DNA of 64,000 bases from Halohasta litchfieldiae. Its GTDB lineage: Archaea > Halobacteriota > Halobacteria > Halobacteriales > Haloferacaceae. The position numbers were made by a program, and so were the translations under genes. The notes under the pieces were generated by a model. It saw only the letters and a program-made list of their open reading frames with translations. It made no database searches and had not been told where the DNA came from. This document shows, piece by piece, positions 44,198-52,370 of this stretch (its first letter is position 1; each line of letters starts with the position of its first letter). The stretch lies in the NCBI RefSeq assembly GCF_002788215.1, contig NZ_CP024845.1, positions 1,736,001 through 1,800,000 of the forward strand, given 5' to 3'.

Positions 44198-44294
44198 CAG
44201 CCGACAGTTCTGGCCCGAGCCGAAAGTATGCTGTGGCTCCGGTCGGCTCGGTCAGTGTCCCAAGGGTCTTGGGTCGACCGCACGTGGGTAGCTT

Positions 44295-45314
44295 GTGGAC
44301 AATACAACACGTGAGTGGCATCTCGCCAGGCGACCTGCGGGCGAACCGGATCTGGACTGTTTCGAACTCCGAGAAACCGAGGTTCCGGAGCCAGCGCCGG
44401 GCGAACTGCTCGTCCGGATCGACTATCTCTCGGTCGACCCCTATATGCGGGGCCGAATGTCGGCGGGCGAATCGTACGCCGAACCGTGGGCGGTCGGCGA
44501 CGCCCTGAAAGGCGGTGTCGTCGGCGAAGTCGTCGAAAGTAACAGCGAGCAGTACAGCGAGGGCGATCTGGTCACCGGCGAGGGGAACTGGGCCGACTAC
44601 AGCGTCCTCGATGCCGACGAGGTCGCCCCCGTCGACCCATCGGTCGCCGACCCACCGGCGTATTTGGGCACGCTCGGCATGCCCGGCCGAACAGCCTACT
44701 TCGGCCTGCTCGAAGTCGGCGAGCCAAAGCCCGGCGAGACGGTGGTCGTATCCGGGGCCGCCGGTGCGGTCGGCTCGGTCGTCGGCCAGATCGCGAAGCT
44801 CAACGGCTGTCATGTCGTCGGCTTCGCCGGCTCCGACGAGAAGACCGCGTGGCTGACTGAGGATCTGGGCTACGACGCGGCGATCAACTACAAAACCACT
44901 GACGACTACAGCGAGGCACTCGCTGAGGCCGCACCCGATGGTGTCGACGTCTACTTCGACAACGTCGGTGGCCCGATCACCGATGCGGTGTTCCCGCAGC
45001 TGAATATCGATGCCCGCGTTGCTGTCTGCGGCCAGATCGCCCACTACAACGCCGAAAGCGTTCCAACGGGACCACGCAAACTCCCCCAGATCATCGCGCC
45101 GCGGGCTACAGTGCAGGGACTACTGGTCAACGACTTCGCCACCCGCTTTGGACAGGCCAGCGAGCAGCTCGGTGCGTGGGTTGCAGCCGGCGAGCTCACT
45201 CACCGCGAAACGATTGTCGACGGACTCGAACAGGCCCCCGATGCCTTCCTTGGCCTCTTTTCGGGGGACAACATCGGCAAACAGGTCGTGCAGGTAGCTG
45301 ACCGCTCGGCGTAG
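44295..45314 (+). CDS. NADP-dependent MDR oxidoreductase (alkenal/one reductase type)
   Basis: A 339-residue medium-chain reductase without the structural or catalytic zinc ligands of alcohol dehydrogenases. The start is GTG (44295). It resembles leukotriene B4 dehydrogenase/curcumin reductase: VDPYMRGRMSAGESYAEPW, LGTLGMPGRTAYFGLLEVGEPKPGETVVVSGAAGAVGSVVGQIAKL for NADP(H) binding, and VYFDNVGGPITDAVFPQL. Such enzymes reduce alpha,beta-unsaturated carbonyls. The 3' end abuts the convergent kinase gene (one-base gap). Confidence 0.9.
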   Translation: MDNTTREWHLARRPAGEPDLDCFELRETEVPEPAPGELLVRIDYLSVDPYMRGRMSAGESYAEPWAVGDALKGGVVGEVVESNSEQYSEGDLVTGEGNWADYSVLDADEVAPVDPSVADPPAYLGTLGMPGRTAYFGLLEVGEPKPGETVVVSGAAGAVGSVVGQIAKLNGCHVVGFAGSDEKTAWLTEDLGYDAAINYKTTDDYSEALAEAAPDGVDVYFDNVGGPITDAVFPQLNIDARVAVCGQIAHYNAESVPTGPRKLPQIIAPRATVQGLLVNDFATRFGQASEQLGAWVAAGELTHRETIVDGLEQAPDAFLGLFSGDNIGKQVVQVADRSA

Positions 45315-45315
45315 G

Positions 45316-46389
45316 CTACGTTTCGCTTCCGTCGGCTCGTGGCAGGTCGACGACGAACGCCGCCCCACCCAACTCGCTGTCTGCAACCTGAATCTCGCCG
45401 TCGTAGGCCTCGACCAGCGTTGAGACCAGCGAGAGCCCGCTAGCGGCCCGTTGCTCGGTCTCGAAAAGTGCCCGTCGCTGGGCGTCGGGAATGCCGGAGC
45501 CGTTGTCGCTGACCCGGAGCCGGACGGTTTCGGGCTCGGTGTCGACTGCGACCTCGATTCGGGGGTCGCTGGCATCGTTGTGTTCGGCGGCGTTTTCGAG
45601 GAGATTGTCGACGACCGGCCGAACACCGTCGTTGGCGGCGACGACCGCCTCCGTTGGAAGGTCAGTCGTCACCGAAACAGCAAACGAATCCCCGATCCGG
45701 TCGGCGAACTCGGTGACGATAGGGACGAGGTCGACGGCTTCGAGCTCCGGATCGTCAAGCAGCGTCTCGGTGATCGCGCGACTGGTCTCGATGCGGATGA
45801 GTGCCTCGTCGGCGTTCCGAGCGATGATCGTGGCTGGATCGCGGCCCGACTCGGTGTCAGTGGTCGACCCGTCGAGGGAGTCGGCGTACCCCTGAATCGC
45901 GGCCAGATCGTTCCGCAGATCGTGACGAGTCAGTCGGTTGACGAACCCCAGCGCATCGCTGACCACCTCCGCCCGCTGGGCATCTGCCCGTGCCCAAGCG
46001 TTGTTGTAGCCGGCGACCAGCCCCGCAATAAGACCGATGTCGACGGCGATCAGCAGCGAGAACACCGGCTCGGAGGTGGGACGACCCTCGACAGCCCGAA
46101 CGATATGGGTCGCCGCCATTACCCCGAAAACCAGCAGGTCGCCGCCGACTCCCCAACGCAACACCGTGTACTGGCTGTGGGTCGACAGCTCGGATTCTGA
46201 GAGCCGGTAGCCGAAGTAGACGACAGCAAGCGCCGGACCCCCATCCAACAGCAACGCGAGCAGTGGCCCAGCCGAGCCATCGAGAGCGAGATATTCGACA
46301 GCATGATAGCTCACCGAGATGCAAAACAGCACCGCTCCGAGGGCGACGACAAACAGCGGCGCGTTCGCTCGGAGCGTACTGGAAACCAC
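45316..46389 (-). CDS. Membrane-bound sensor histidine kinase
   Basis: A 357-residue kinase starting with GTG (46389). The N-terminal part has four hydrophobic helices (LFVVALGAVLFCISVSYHAVEYLAL, LLALLLDGGPALAVVYFGY, WGVGGDLLVFGVMAATHIV, PVFSLLIAVDIGLIAGLVAGY). The phospho-acceptor box is FVNRLTRHDLRNDLAAIQGYADSL (His in RHDLRNDL), and the ATPase domain has VVDNLLENAAEHND, VSDNGSGIP and GLSLVSTLVEAYDG. No extracellular sensor domain is seen, so the signal may be perceived in the membrane. No response regulator gene is adjacent. Confidence 0.9.
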   Translation of the reverse strand: MVSSTLRANAPLFVVALGAVLFCISVSYHAVEYLALDGSAGPLLALLLDGGPALAVVYFGYRLSESELSTHSQYTVLRWGVGGDLLVFGVMAATHIVRAVEGRPTSEPVFSLLIAVDIGLIAGLVAGYNNAWARADAQRAEVVSDALGFVNRLTRHDLRNDLAAIQGYADSLDGSTTDTESGRDPATIIARNADEALIRIETSRAITETLLDDPELEAVDLVPIVTEFADRIGDSFAVSVTTDLPTEAVVAANDGVRPVVDNLLENAAEHNDASDPRIEVAVDTEPETVRLRVSDNGSGIPDAQRRALFETEQRAASGLSLVSTLVEAYDGEIQVADSELGGAAFVVDLPRADGSET

Positions 46390-46557
46390 GGCCTAGCAAC
46401 CGGAAAACAGCCGTTTTAGCCTTCCGGATACGGACAATATCTGGTATATTGACACAGCCAGTCGACACCGTACCCTGTGTAGCAGTACGAACACGCGGAT
46501 ACACCACCTCCGAGCAAGTCGGTGGTGTCGCCTGTCGACCAACGAACGCAGTCTCTT

Positions 46558-46860
46558 CTATGCGACGTGCGGCGCGGTTTCGTCAGTGCGGCCCGGAATT
46601 TCGAGTTCGATTTCGAGTTCGGGGTCGTCCATCCCCTCGAAGTCGACTTCGAGTTCTATCGGCTCACCGAACTGGAAGGGGAGTTCCCACTCGTCGTCGG
46701 AGAGCGTCAGCTCATCGCCGTCGCGAAGCTGTTCGCCGAGGGCGATCAGGAACTCGCCGGCCTCGCTGGCGTCGAGCCGGTAGTTCTGTTCGAAGTTACG
46801 GCCCGCCCGGATGGTCGTTCGCTCGTCGTCGGTCTCGGCTGCTGATTCGTGATCGGACAT
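46558..46860 (-). CDS. Amphi-Trp domain protein
   Basis: A 100-residue acidic protein of the amphi-Trp domain group: RNFEQNYRLDASEAGEFLIALGEQLRDGDELTLSDDEWELPFQFGEPIELEVDFEG, then ELEIELEIPG. The function is unknown; members often occur in halophiles. The ATG at 46860 was chosen over one nine codons upstream, which overlaps the preceding gene. Its 5' part overlaps the tail of a weak minus-strand frame that starts at 47075. Confidence 0.75.
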   Translation of the reverse strand: MSDHESAAETDDERTTIRAGRNFEQNYRLDASEAGEFLIALGEQLRDGDELTLSDDEWELPFQFGEPIELEVDFEGMDDPELEIELEIPGRTDETAPHVA

Positions 46861-47075
46861 AGTCCGTTGTACGGCTTCGAGAGGCAAATGTACCGTGATG
46901 TATCACTCGGAGCGGTGAGCACTACTCGACTGTCGGTCGACACCCCGACATCGAACACGGTCGCAGCCAGCCGCTCGGTCACCAGCGGGCTGACCGTCCC
47001 CACGAGTGCCATCGCTTCGGCGTGAGAATCGGCCAGCGAGCCACTCCGGTCGACGGGAGCCGGCTGACCGCTCAT
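46746..47075 (-). CDS. Small frame coupled to the siderophore-locus gene, possible truncated gene
   Basis: A frame of 109 codons whose ATG (47073-47075) overlaps the TGA of the upstream gene (ATGA). The first 60 or so codons (MSGQPAPVDRSGSLADSHAE, LVTERLAATVFDVGVSTDSR) have the normal GC-rich third position. Beyond about 46900 the sequence looks non-coding and the frame runs 115 bases into the amphi-Trp gene. It may be a real gene with a lost 3' end. No family is recognised. Confidence 0.35.
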   Translation of the reverse strand: MSGQPAPVDRSGSLADSHAEAMALVGTVSPLVTERLAATVFDVGVSTDSRVVLTAPSDTSRYICLSKPYNGLCPITNQQPRPTTSERPSGRAVTSNRTTGSTPARPASS

Positions 47076-47992
47076 GAGCGGCCTGCGGTGACGATACTCA
47101 GTGGCCCCTTCGAGGCAGTCGGGGTCGCGGTGAGTGTGAACTGCCACATGAGCGGTGAGCCGCCGCGACGCTCGACCGCAGAGATCCGAAGGCCGACCGT
47201 CGACAGTCGCCGAAACAGTTCGACGACCAGCGGCAGTGTCACCACACGGGTTGCCTCGCTCACGAGCAGGTAGTCGTCGACGGTCACCGCCCAGGTGGTT
47301 GCCGTACAGGAGGCCTCCCGGGTGTCGACCGTGTACTCGTCGAGCAGGGCAACCGACTGGAGGGCCGACAGCGCCGCGTCGAGCGGGTCGACGCCGGAGT
47401 CGGGGGGCGACGGTTGGGGAAGCTCGGTGGCGGCCGCCCGGAGGAGGTCGGCCTGCTGATCGGGGGTGAGTCGACTGTCGAGTTCGCATGCGACGGCTTC
47501 GAGCAGTCGGAGACAGCATTCGTCGGGGTGGTCGACCGTTTCGGCCAGCGACAGATAGCGATCCATGATGGCGTTTTCGACACCCGTATGCGGGGAGTCG
47601 GCGATGGTTTCGAAGACGACGCCGGCGACGGTGTGACAGAAGTCGATCAGCGACCGATCCCCGTCGCAGGCGGGTGTTGGATCGGCCACGGTGTCGGCGT
47701 CGACGGAGCCGGGAAGCCGATACTGTGGGTCGTCGGGCGACCGAATCGCCTCGGCCCGTTCGGAGACGATGACGTCGTGAGCGGGGAGCTGTAGATCGTA
47801 CCGGCGGAGCGCCGTCCGGTAGCGTTCGGTCGCGGTCGCCGCCGCACGGGCAGTTGGTCGACTGTCGAAGTAGAGCCCGTCGGCGGGGACTGGCCGGTCG
47901 CCGGTACGGCTACAGACGAGGTAGTAGCGCCCCGTCGGGCTGGCGAGCGATTCGATGTGGGCGCGAATGTCGCTGAGTGTCGTTCCGATCAT
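47072..47992 (-). CDS. Uncharacterised haloarchaeal protein linked to the siderophore ABC operon
   Basis: A 306-residue protein starting at the ATG at 47992 (MIGTTLSDIRAHIESLASPTGRYYLVCSRTGDRPVPADG). The first 85 residues resemble a small domain that recurs in haloarchaea (YYLVCSRTGxRPxP, then ATATERYRTALRRYDLQLPAHDVIVSE). The middle (LIDFCHTVAGVVFETIADSPH) is helical, and the C-terminal 100 residues contain VALLDEYTVDTREASCTATTWAVTVDDY. No catalytic motif is seen. It is downstream of the ABC ATPase, and similar genes often sit by iron-uptake operons, so a role there is likely but unproven. Confidence 0.72.
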   Translation of the reverse strand: MIGTTLSDIRAHIESLASPTGRYYLVCSRTGDRPVPADGLYFDSRPTARAAATATERYRTALRRYDLQLPAHDVIVSERAEAIRSPDDPQYRLPGSVDADTVADPTPACDGDRSLIDFCHTVAGVVFETIADSPHTGVENAIMDRYLSLAETVDHPDECCLRLLEAVACELDSRLTPDQQADLLRAAATELPQPSPPDSGVDPLDAALSALQSVALLDEYTVDTREASCTATTWAVTVDDYLLVSEATRVVTLPLVVELFRRLSTVGLRISAVERRGGSPLMWQFTLTATPTASKGPLSIVTAGRS

Positions 47993-48089
47993 GGGTTGGT
48001 GGTGAGTGAAGTTGGTGGAGGGTGGATTGATATGTCGCATCTGTGGGGTCAAAGTGGCTACAGCTCGCCGTTGATGAAGTCGTCCGGTG

Positions 48090-49010
48090 CTACTGACTCG
48101 CCGGATCGACCTCCGAGTCGGACGCCTCGGCTTCGGGCTGGTCGTGGCGGGCACGGATCGGAGTGACCCGGGGATCACGGTCTGTGGTGTCGACCTCGGC
48201 GTCGATCCGGAACACATCCGCCAGCAACTCTTCGGTAACGACATCCTCGGGCGGGCCGCGGGCCTTGATTTCGCCGTCCCGCAGGGCGACGATGGTGTCA
48301 GCGTGGCGGGCGGCCTGCTCGATGTCGTGGAGGACGACAACGACCGTGATCTCCCTCTCGTCCCGGAGCGTCTCGATGATATCCATGACCTCCAACTGAT
48401 GGTGGAGATCGAGGAACGTCGTCGGCTCGTCGAGCAGCAGGACGTCGGTGTCTTGGGCCAACACCATCGCGATCCACGCGAGCTGTTTTTGGCCGCCACT
48501 GAGACTGCCGACTTCCCGGTCACGCAGGTGGCCACAGCCCGCGAGGTCGATGGCGTTGTCGACCGCACACTCGTCTTCCTCGGTCACGTGTTCGAAAAAC
48601 CCGCGGTGAGGGTACCGACCGTGATACACCAGATCCTCGACGGTGATACTATCCGGCGAGGTACTCTCTTGGGAGAGCAGGCCGAGCTTTCGGGCCAGCG
48701 CCTTTGTGTCGAGGGTGTGGATGTCTTGCCCGTCGATCAGTACTGAGCCGTCGTCGGGAGCCAACTGGTTGGCGAGTCCTTTTAAAAGGGTACTCTTGCC
48801 GGAGCCGTTGGGGCCGACGAGGGCGGTGACCGCGCCCTGCTCGGCGGTGATCGTTTCGCCGTCGATGACGGGCCGGTCGACGCCGGGGTAGCCGATGACG
48901 AGTTCTTCGCCGGTGAGTGTCGACGCCGAGCGCGTTGGGTCTGCATTCGTCTTTTCGCGTGATTCGTCTTCGTCCCGCTGTCCCTGTGTGATCGAAGCAA
49001 TATTGAACAT
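48090..49010 (-). CDS. Iron/siderophore ABC transporter ATP-binding protein
   Basis: A 306-residue ATPase of the FepC/BtuD type. Walker A is VGPNGSGKST, the Q-loop region is LLSQEST, the signature is LSGGQKQLAWIAMVLAQ, and Walker B is DVLLLDEPTTFLD followed by the H-loop in VVVLHDIEQA. N-terminal residues 1-40 are an acidic extension. The start ATG overlaps the stop codon of the permease gene by one base. It powers uptake of Fe(III)-chelates with the permease and binding protein upstream. Confidence 0.95.
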   Translation of the reverse strand: MFNIASITQGQRDEDESREKTNADPTRSASTLTGEELVIGYPGVDRPVIDGETITAEQGAVTALVGPNGSGKSTLLKGLANQLAPDDGSVLIDGQDIHTLDTKALARKLGLLSQESTSPDSITVEDLVYHGRYPHRGFFEHVTEEDECAVDNAIDLAGCGHLRDREVGSLSGGQKQLAWIAMVLAQDTDVLLLDEPTTFLDLHHQLEVMDIIETLRDEREITVVVVLHDIEQAARHADTIVALRDGEIKARGPPEDVVTEELLADVFRIDAEVDTTDRDPRVTPIRARHDQPEAEASDSEVDPASQ

Positions 49011-50200
49011 TACATCTCACCCATGGAGTCCTGTTTCCGCATCAGATACAGGAAGTACGGCCCGCCGACCAGTCCGGTGACGATGCCGACCGGGATCTGG
49101 ACCGGATTGAGCGCGAGTCGTGCGCCGACATCCGCGCCGACCATCAGCGCCGGGCCGACGAACAGCGAGCCGACGATCAGCTTCCGGTAGTCGCTGCCAA
49201 CTAGGTTCCGGACCATGTGGGGGACGATCAGGCCGACGAAACCGACGATGCCGGCAACCGCGATGCTGGCTGAGGCGGCCAAGACGGCCACCCCCGACAG
49301 CCCAAAGCGGACTTTTTCAATCGACATCCCCAGCGATTTGGCGGTCTGTTCGCCCAAGAGCAAGACGTTACACTGCCGGGAGCCAGCGACACCGAGCAGG
49401 ACGGCCACGACCGTCCACGGCAGGGCGAGTCGGACCTGCTGCCAGTCGGTCCCGGTCAGCGAGCCAGTGGTCCACGCAATCGCCGACTGGACGACGCCGA
49501 TATCGTCGGCGAAAAAGAACAGCGCGGTCTGGAGGCTGCCGAAGACGGTGCCGACGATGACACCCGCCAACACCAGCCGCATAGGCGAGGTGCCGTTCTT
49601 CCAAGCGATGGCGTAGACGATCAGAAAGGCGAGCGCGCCGCCAACCGAAGCGATGATGGGCAGAAACGACGCGAGGCTGCCAAAGACGACGAGCGTCAGC
49701 AGGATCATCAGCCCCGCACCGGAGGAAACGCCGAGGATAAACGGGCTGGCGAGTTCGTTCCGTGTGACGGCCTGAAAGATGGCCCCCGAAAGTGCGAGGT
49801 TCATCCCGACGAGAATCGCGACGAACACGCGCGGGATGCGAATGTTCCAGACGATGAGGCTCTCGGTGCTCATCTCCGGAAGCCCGGCGGTGACGATGAG
49901 CGACTCCCACGCGAAGGGGTTCAGAAGGACGTCGATGTTAATTTGCCCGCCGAGTAGGAACGCCTGCCACGCTCGTGGGTTGAACAGAACATCCGGATTG
50001 AACACGGCCTGCCATGCTTGGATGAGCGTCATTGAGTACGACCCAAGGCTAACCTGAATCAGCCCGCCGATCAGGACGACCGCGAGGCTGCCGAGGACGA
50101 CCGCCAGCAGTTTCGGATCGAACAGCCACGCAAATCGGTGCTGACTGGGCGTCGACCGCCTCGATTGGTCGGTCCCGACGGTCGGCTCTCGGTTGCTCAT
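49010..50200 (-). CDS. Iron/siderophore ABC transporter permease (FecCD family)
   Basis: A 396-residue membrane protein with about ten membrane segments, of the BtuC/FecCD type. Key regions are SLIVWNIRIPRVFVAILVGMNLALSGAIFQAVTRNELASPFILGVSSGAGL, the G-rich AGIVGFVGLIVPHMVRNLVGSDYR cytoplasmic loop and ALNPVQIPVGIVTGLVGGPYFLYLMRKQ. An insertion in the N-terminal region (WQAVFNPDVLFNPRAWQAFLLGGQINIDVLLNPFAWES) repeats the FNP/LNP-AW-x pattern and is longer than in many relatives. The start overlaps the preceding small ORF by four bases (ATGA). Confidence 0.93.
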   Translation of the reverse strand: MSNREPTVGTDQSRRSTPSQHRFAWLFDPKLLAVVLGSLAVVLIGGLIQVSLGSYSMTLIQAWQAVFNPDVLFNPRAWQAFLLGGQINIDVLLNPFAWESLIVTAGLPEMSTESLIVWNIRIPRVFVAILVGMNLALSGAIFQAVTRNELASPFILGVSSGAGLMILLTLVVFGSLASFLPIIASVGGALAFLIVYAIAWKNGTSPMRLVLAGVIVGTVFGSLQTALFFFADDIGVVQSAIAWTTGSLTGTDWQQVRLALPWTVVAVLLGVAGSRQCNVLLLGEQTAKSLGMSIEKVRFGLSGVAVLAASASIAVAGIVGFVGLIVPHMVRNLVGSDYRKLIVGSLFVGPALMVGADVGARLALNPVQIPVGIVTGLVGGPYFLYLMRKQDSMGEM

Positions 50201-50370
50201 CGGGCCTCCAACTCGGGGGCCGGTCCATCGAGAGCGGCCAAACTGGCAGCGTCCCCACCCGATTCGAGGCGTGTCTCAGTGTCGACCGAATCGACGATGG
50301 CTTCGGGACCACCGCCGACGGGAACGACCTCGGGGTCGTACTCGGTCGATTGGGTGGTCGACGGACCCAT
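50197..50370 (-). CDS. 57-residue ORF between the binding-protein and permease genes
   Basis: An ATG at 50370 immediately follows the TAA of the binding-protein gene (50371-50373), in the same frame, and the TGA (50197-50199) overlaps the permease ATG. The product begins MGPSTTQSTEYDPEVVPVGG and ends GPAPELEAR. It is acidic, without hydrophobic segments or known motifs, and codon use is normal. The exact fit between two stop/start junctions argues that it is translated and may couple synthesis of its neighbours. It could also be a residue of a gene fusion. Confidence 0.5.
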   Translation of the reverse strand: MGPSTTQSTEYDPEVVPVGGGPEAIVDSVDTETRLESGGDAASLAALDGPAPELEAR

Positions 50371-51594
50371 TTATAGCTCTCCGTTAATGATCGCGGCGAC
50401 CGTCTCGCGGTCGAACAGCTGTTCGTCTGCGGGGATTTCGGGGTATGGGCCCTCCACGTACTGTGGCCACGCGCCGAACGCATCGGGGTACAGCTGTTTG
50501 GCGGTCATCTCCAGCTGGAACAGGTTGAGAATCGGTCCCTGGTATCTGGCCCCCTGTGGATACATCCGGTCGTCCTGGACGGCCGTGATCTCGGACGCCA
50601 CCGGATCGGATGCAAATGCCTCGCGTCGCTCGGGGAGGCTCGTCCCCGGCTCGAAGCCACCGAGCAGCAGAATAACGTCGGGATCGGCCGCAACCAGCGT
50701 CTCGAAGTCGACCACCGAGTTCGATTCGACCGCGCCCTCGAAGGCGTCCCGTGCGCCGAGCGGTTGGGTGTGGGCAGTCAGGAAGCCGGGAGTATCCAGC
50801 GTGTAGGCGTAGATCTCTTCGATATCAGCCGATGCGAGCATCACCGCGGAGGGACGCTCGGATTCGGCCGGGAGGGTCGATTCGATGGTCGACAACAGGT
50901 CGTCGTGGACCGCGGCGAGCGCCTCGTACCGCTCCTGTTCTTGGAACGCCTCGGCGACGCGTTCGAACTGCTCCCAGAGCGTGTAGTACTCGTAGTCATC
51001 GGCGTAGGCGGCCGCGGGTTCTGCGTGGCGATCAGAAAGCGAGTTACCGAACCACGGCGAGATGGCCGTCCCGATCTTCTCGATGTCTGCTTCGTCCCAA
51101 CTGTCCTGTTTGGTGATCCACGCCGGATCAGCAAGGTGGATATCGCTATCCAACGCGTAGAGTTGCTCCTTGCTCGGCTCCCACGAGGAGTAGAGTCCGG
51201 TCCAGTCCAGCGAGACACCCGGGAGGCGCTCGACGAACTGGTTCCACAGCCCGTCGTAGTAGTCGGGCGCATGCATCGCCGTGATCGAGTCCCCGCGGCC
51301 GAGAGCGAATGCCATCCCGGCGTGGTGGGTGAGTCGCGTGAAGACCGTCTCGGGCGGCGACTCGAAGCTGACCTCGCCCATCGGCGAGATCGTCGCCGTG
51401 TACGCGTCGTCAGCACTCTCCGACCCGTTGTCGACTGGTTCTGACCCGTTGTCGACTGGTTCGGAGTCGGTGGCTGAGGCTTGGTTCGCGTCGCCGGTAC
51501 AGCCAGCAAGCAGCCCACCGCCGACGATGGCACTACTCCCAGCAAGATAGCCGCGTCGCGTGAAGGTCTCGTGATCCGTGGGACCGTGATCCAT
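50371..51594 (-). CDS. Iron/siderophore ABC transporter substrate-binding lipoprotein
   Basis: A 407-residue secreted binding protein. The start MDHGPTDHETFTRRGYLAGSSAIVGGGLLAGCTG has a twin-arginine motif and lipobox LLAGC, followed by a repetitive linker (EPVDNGSEPVDNGSES). The fold is of the BtuF/FepB helical-backbone type, with PPETVFTRLTHHAGMAFALGRGDSITAMH, VDFETLVAADPDVILLLGGFEPG and ITAVQDDRMYPQG. It is the first gene of the operon, read from a promoter with two DtxR-type palindromes. Confidence 0.9.
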   Translation of the reverse strand: MDHGPTDHETFTRRGYLAGSSAIVGGGLLAGCTGDANQASATDSEPVDNGSEPVDNGSESADDAYTATISPMGEVSFESPPETVFTRLTHHAGMAFALGRGDSITAMHAPDYYDGLWNQFVERLPGVSLDWTGLYSSWEPSKEQLYALDSDIHLADPAWITKQDSWDEADIEKIGTAISPWFGNSLSDRHAEPAAAYADDYEYYTLWEQFERVAEAFQEQERYEALAAVHDDLLSTIESTLPAESERPSAVMLASADIEEIYAYTLDTPGFLTAHTQPLGARDAFEGAVESNSVVDFETLVAADPDVILLLGGFEPGTSLPERREAFASDPVASEITAVQDDRMYPQGARYQGPILNLFQLEMTAKQLYPDAFGAWPQYVEGPYPEIPADEQLFDRETVAAIINGEL

Positions 51595-51597
51595 GTG

Positions 51598-51613
51598 TTT
51601 AGGCCCGCCTAAA
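51598..51613. promoter_or_regulatory. DtxR-type iron operator, proximal
   Basis: A perfect palindrome TTTAGGC-CC-GCCTAAA just upstream of the binding-protein ATG (51594), between it and the AT-rich TATA-like TTTAAT (51617-51622). The shape TTAGG-N-CCTAA is the known DtxR/SirR-type site in prokaryotes, including haloarchaeal iron regulators. It would block the transcription start when iron is sufficient. Confidence 0.65.
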
Positions 51614-51633
51614 GAATTAAATGCGTTTCGATG

Positions 51634-51649
51634 TTTTGGCCAGCCTAAA
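51634..51649. promoter_or_regulatory. DtxR-type iron operator, distal
   Basis: TTTTGGC-CA-GCCTAAA, one mismatch from a perfect palindrome of the same type as the proximal site. The centres are 36 bases apart, and the TATA-like TTTAAT lies between the two sites, so paired binding could wrap the promoter. Confidence 0.55.
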
Positions 51650-51725
51650 CCTGTGGTCGCCGTGTTCGCAGTACCGTATCAGTAACTCAGTACGGACGCT
51701 CACACCGGGGACAGGTCGGTGACCC

Positions 51726-51917
51726 GTGTCCGGCAGCAAGAGCCCGGAGCGAGCCAACGCCGCCGGGCAGAAACGACACCACACCAGCGTCGACCTAACA
51801 ACCCATCCCGACGAAGGACGTCTGGTCGACCACCAGATCGTCGGCTCGCGGTACGCCGACGATGTAGTTCTCGCAGCGAGTGCGGCGCTCGACGCCGAGC
51901 GGGGGCGGCGGAACTGA
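51726..51917 (+). CDS. Small basic/acidic 63-residue ORF, unknown function
   Basis: A GTG start at 51726 gives a 63-residue protein ending AALDAERGRRN. Third codon positions are strongly GC, as in genuine genes of this genome. The N-terminus is basic (SGSKSPERANAAGQKRHH) and the rest reads like a small conserved domain (VDLTTHPDEGRLVDHQIVGS, YADDVVLAASAALDAE). It lies between the divergent siderophore promoter and the PPC gene. No motif identifies its role. Confidence 0.45.
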   Translation: MSGSKSPERANAAGQKRHHTSVDLTTHPDEGRLVDHQIVGSRYADDVVLAASAALDAERGRRN

Positions 51918-51950
51918 AGCTTTTTGCCTTGGTGTGACAATGAGGATTCT

Positions 51951-52370
51951 ATGAACTACCGTGAGGTCACTGTCACCGGCGAGTACGCCGCGCGACTCGA
52001 AACCGGAGCGGACTGGCGCGAGGAGATCGAAACGCTCGCCGCCGACGTTGAGGCCGAAACTGGCTGGTTTTCCGCCATTGGCTCGGTCGAAGACGCCGAA
52101 ATCTGGTTTTACGATCAAGACGACAAAGCATACCAGTCGGTGACGTTCGATGAGCCGCTGGAGGTCGCTGCCTGCGTCGGCAACGTCGGCCTGCTGGACG
52201 GTGAGCTGTTCGCCCACACTCACGCCGTCCTTTCGCGGGCGAGCGGCCAGACGCTATCGGGCCATCTCAATGCCGGAACAGTGTTTGCGGGCGAGCTCTT
52301 TTTCCGCGCGTTTGAACAGCCGCTGGTCCGCGAGCGAGACGAGTCGACCGAGCTGGATCTCTGGTTGTGA
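51951..52370 (+). CDS. PPC-domain (DUF296) protein
   Basis: A 139-residue protein with the plant-and-prokaryote-conserved (PPC) fold: EYAARLETGADWREEIETLAADVEAETGWFSAIGSVEDAEIWFYD and ELFAHTHAVLSRASGQTLSGHLNAGTVFAGELFFRAF. The His-x-His cluster (HTH within FAHTHAVL) may bind a metal. PPC proteins are often called DNA-binding in annotation; the prokaryotic role is unknown. The start MNYREVTVTG at 51951 was preferred to one nine codons upstream. The stop overlaps the GTG of polC, so they are probably co-transcribed. Confidence 0.85.
   Translation: MNYREVTVTGEYAARLETGADWREEIETLAADVEAETGWFSAIGSVEDAEIWFYDQDDKAYQSVTFDEPLEVAACVGNVGLLDGELFAHTHAVLSRASGQTLSGHLNAGTVFAGELFFRAFEQPLVRERDESTELDLWL

Noticed and set aside
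47992-48568. A 498-residue form of the siderophore-locus protein
   Set aside because: The upstream part lies over the ABC ATPase gene in another frame; the ATG at 47992 gives a normal start.
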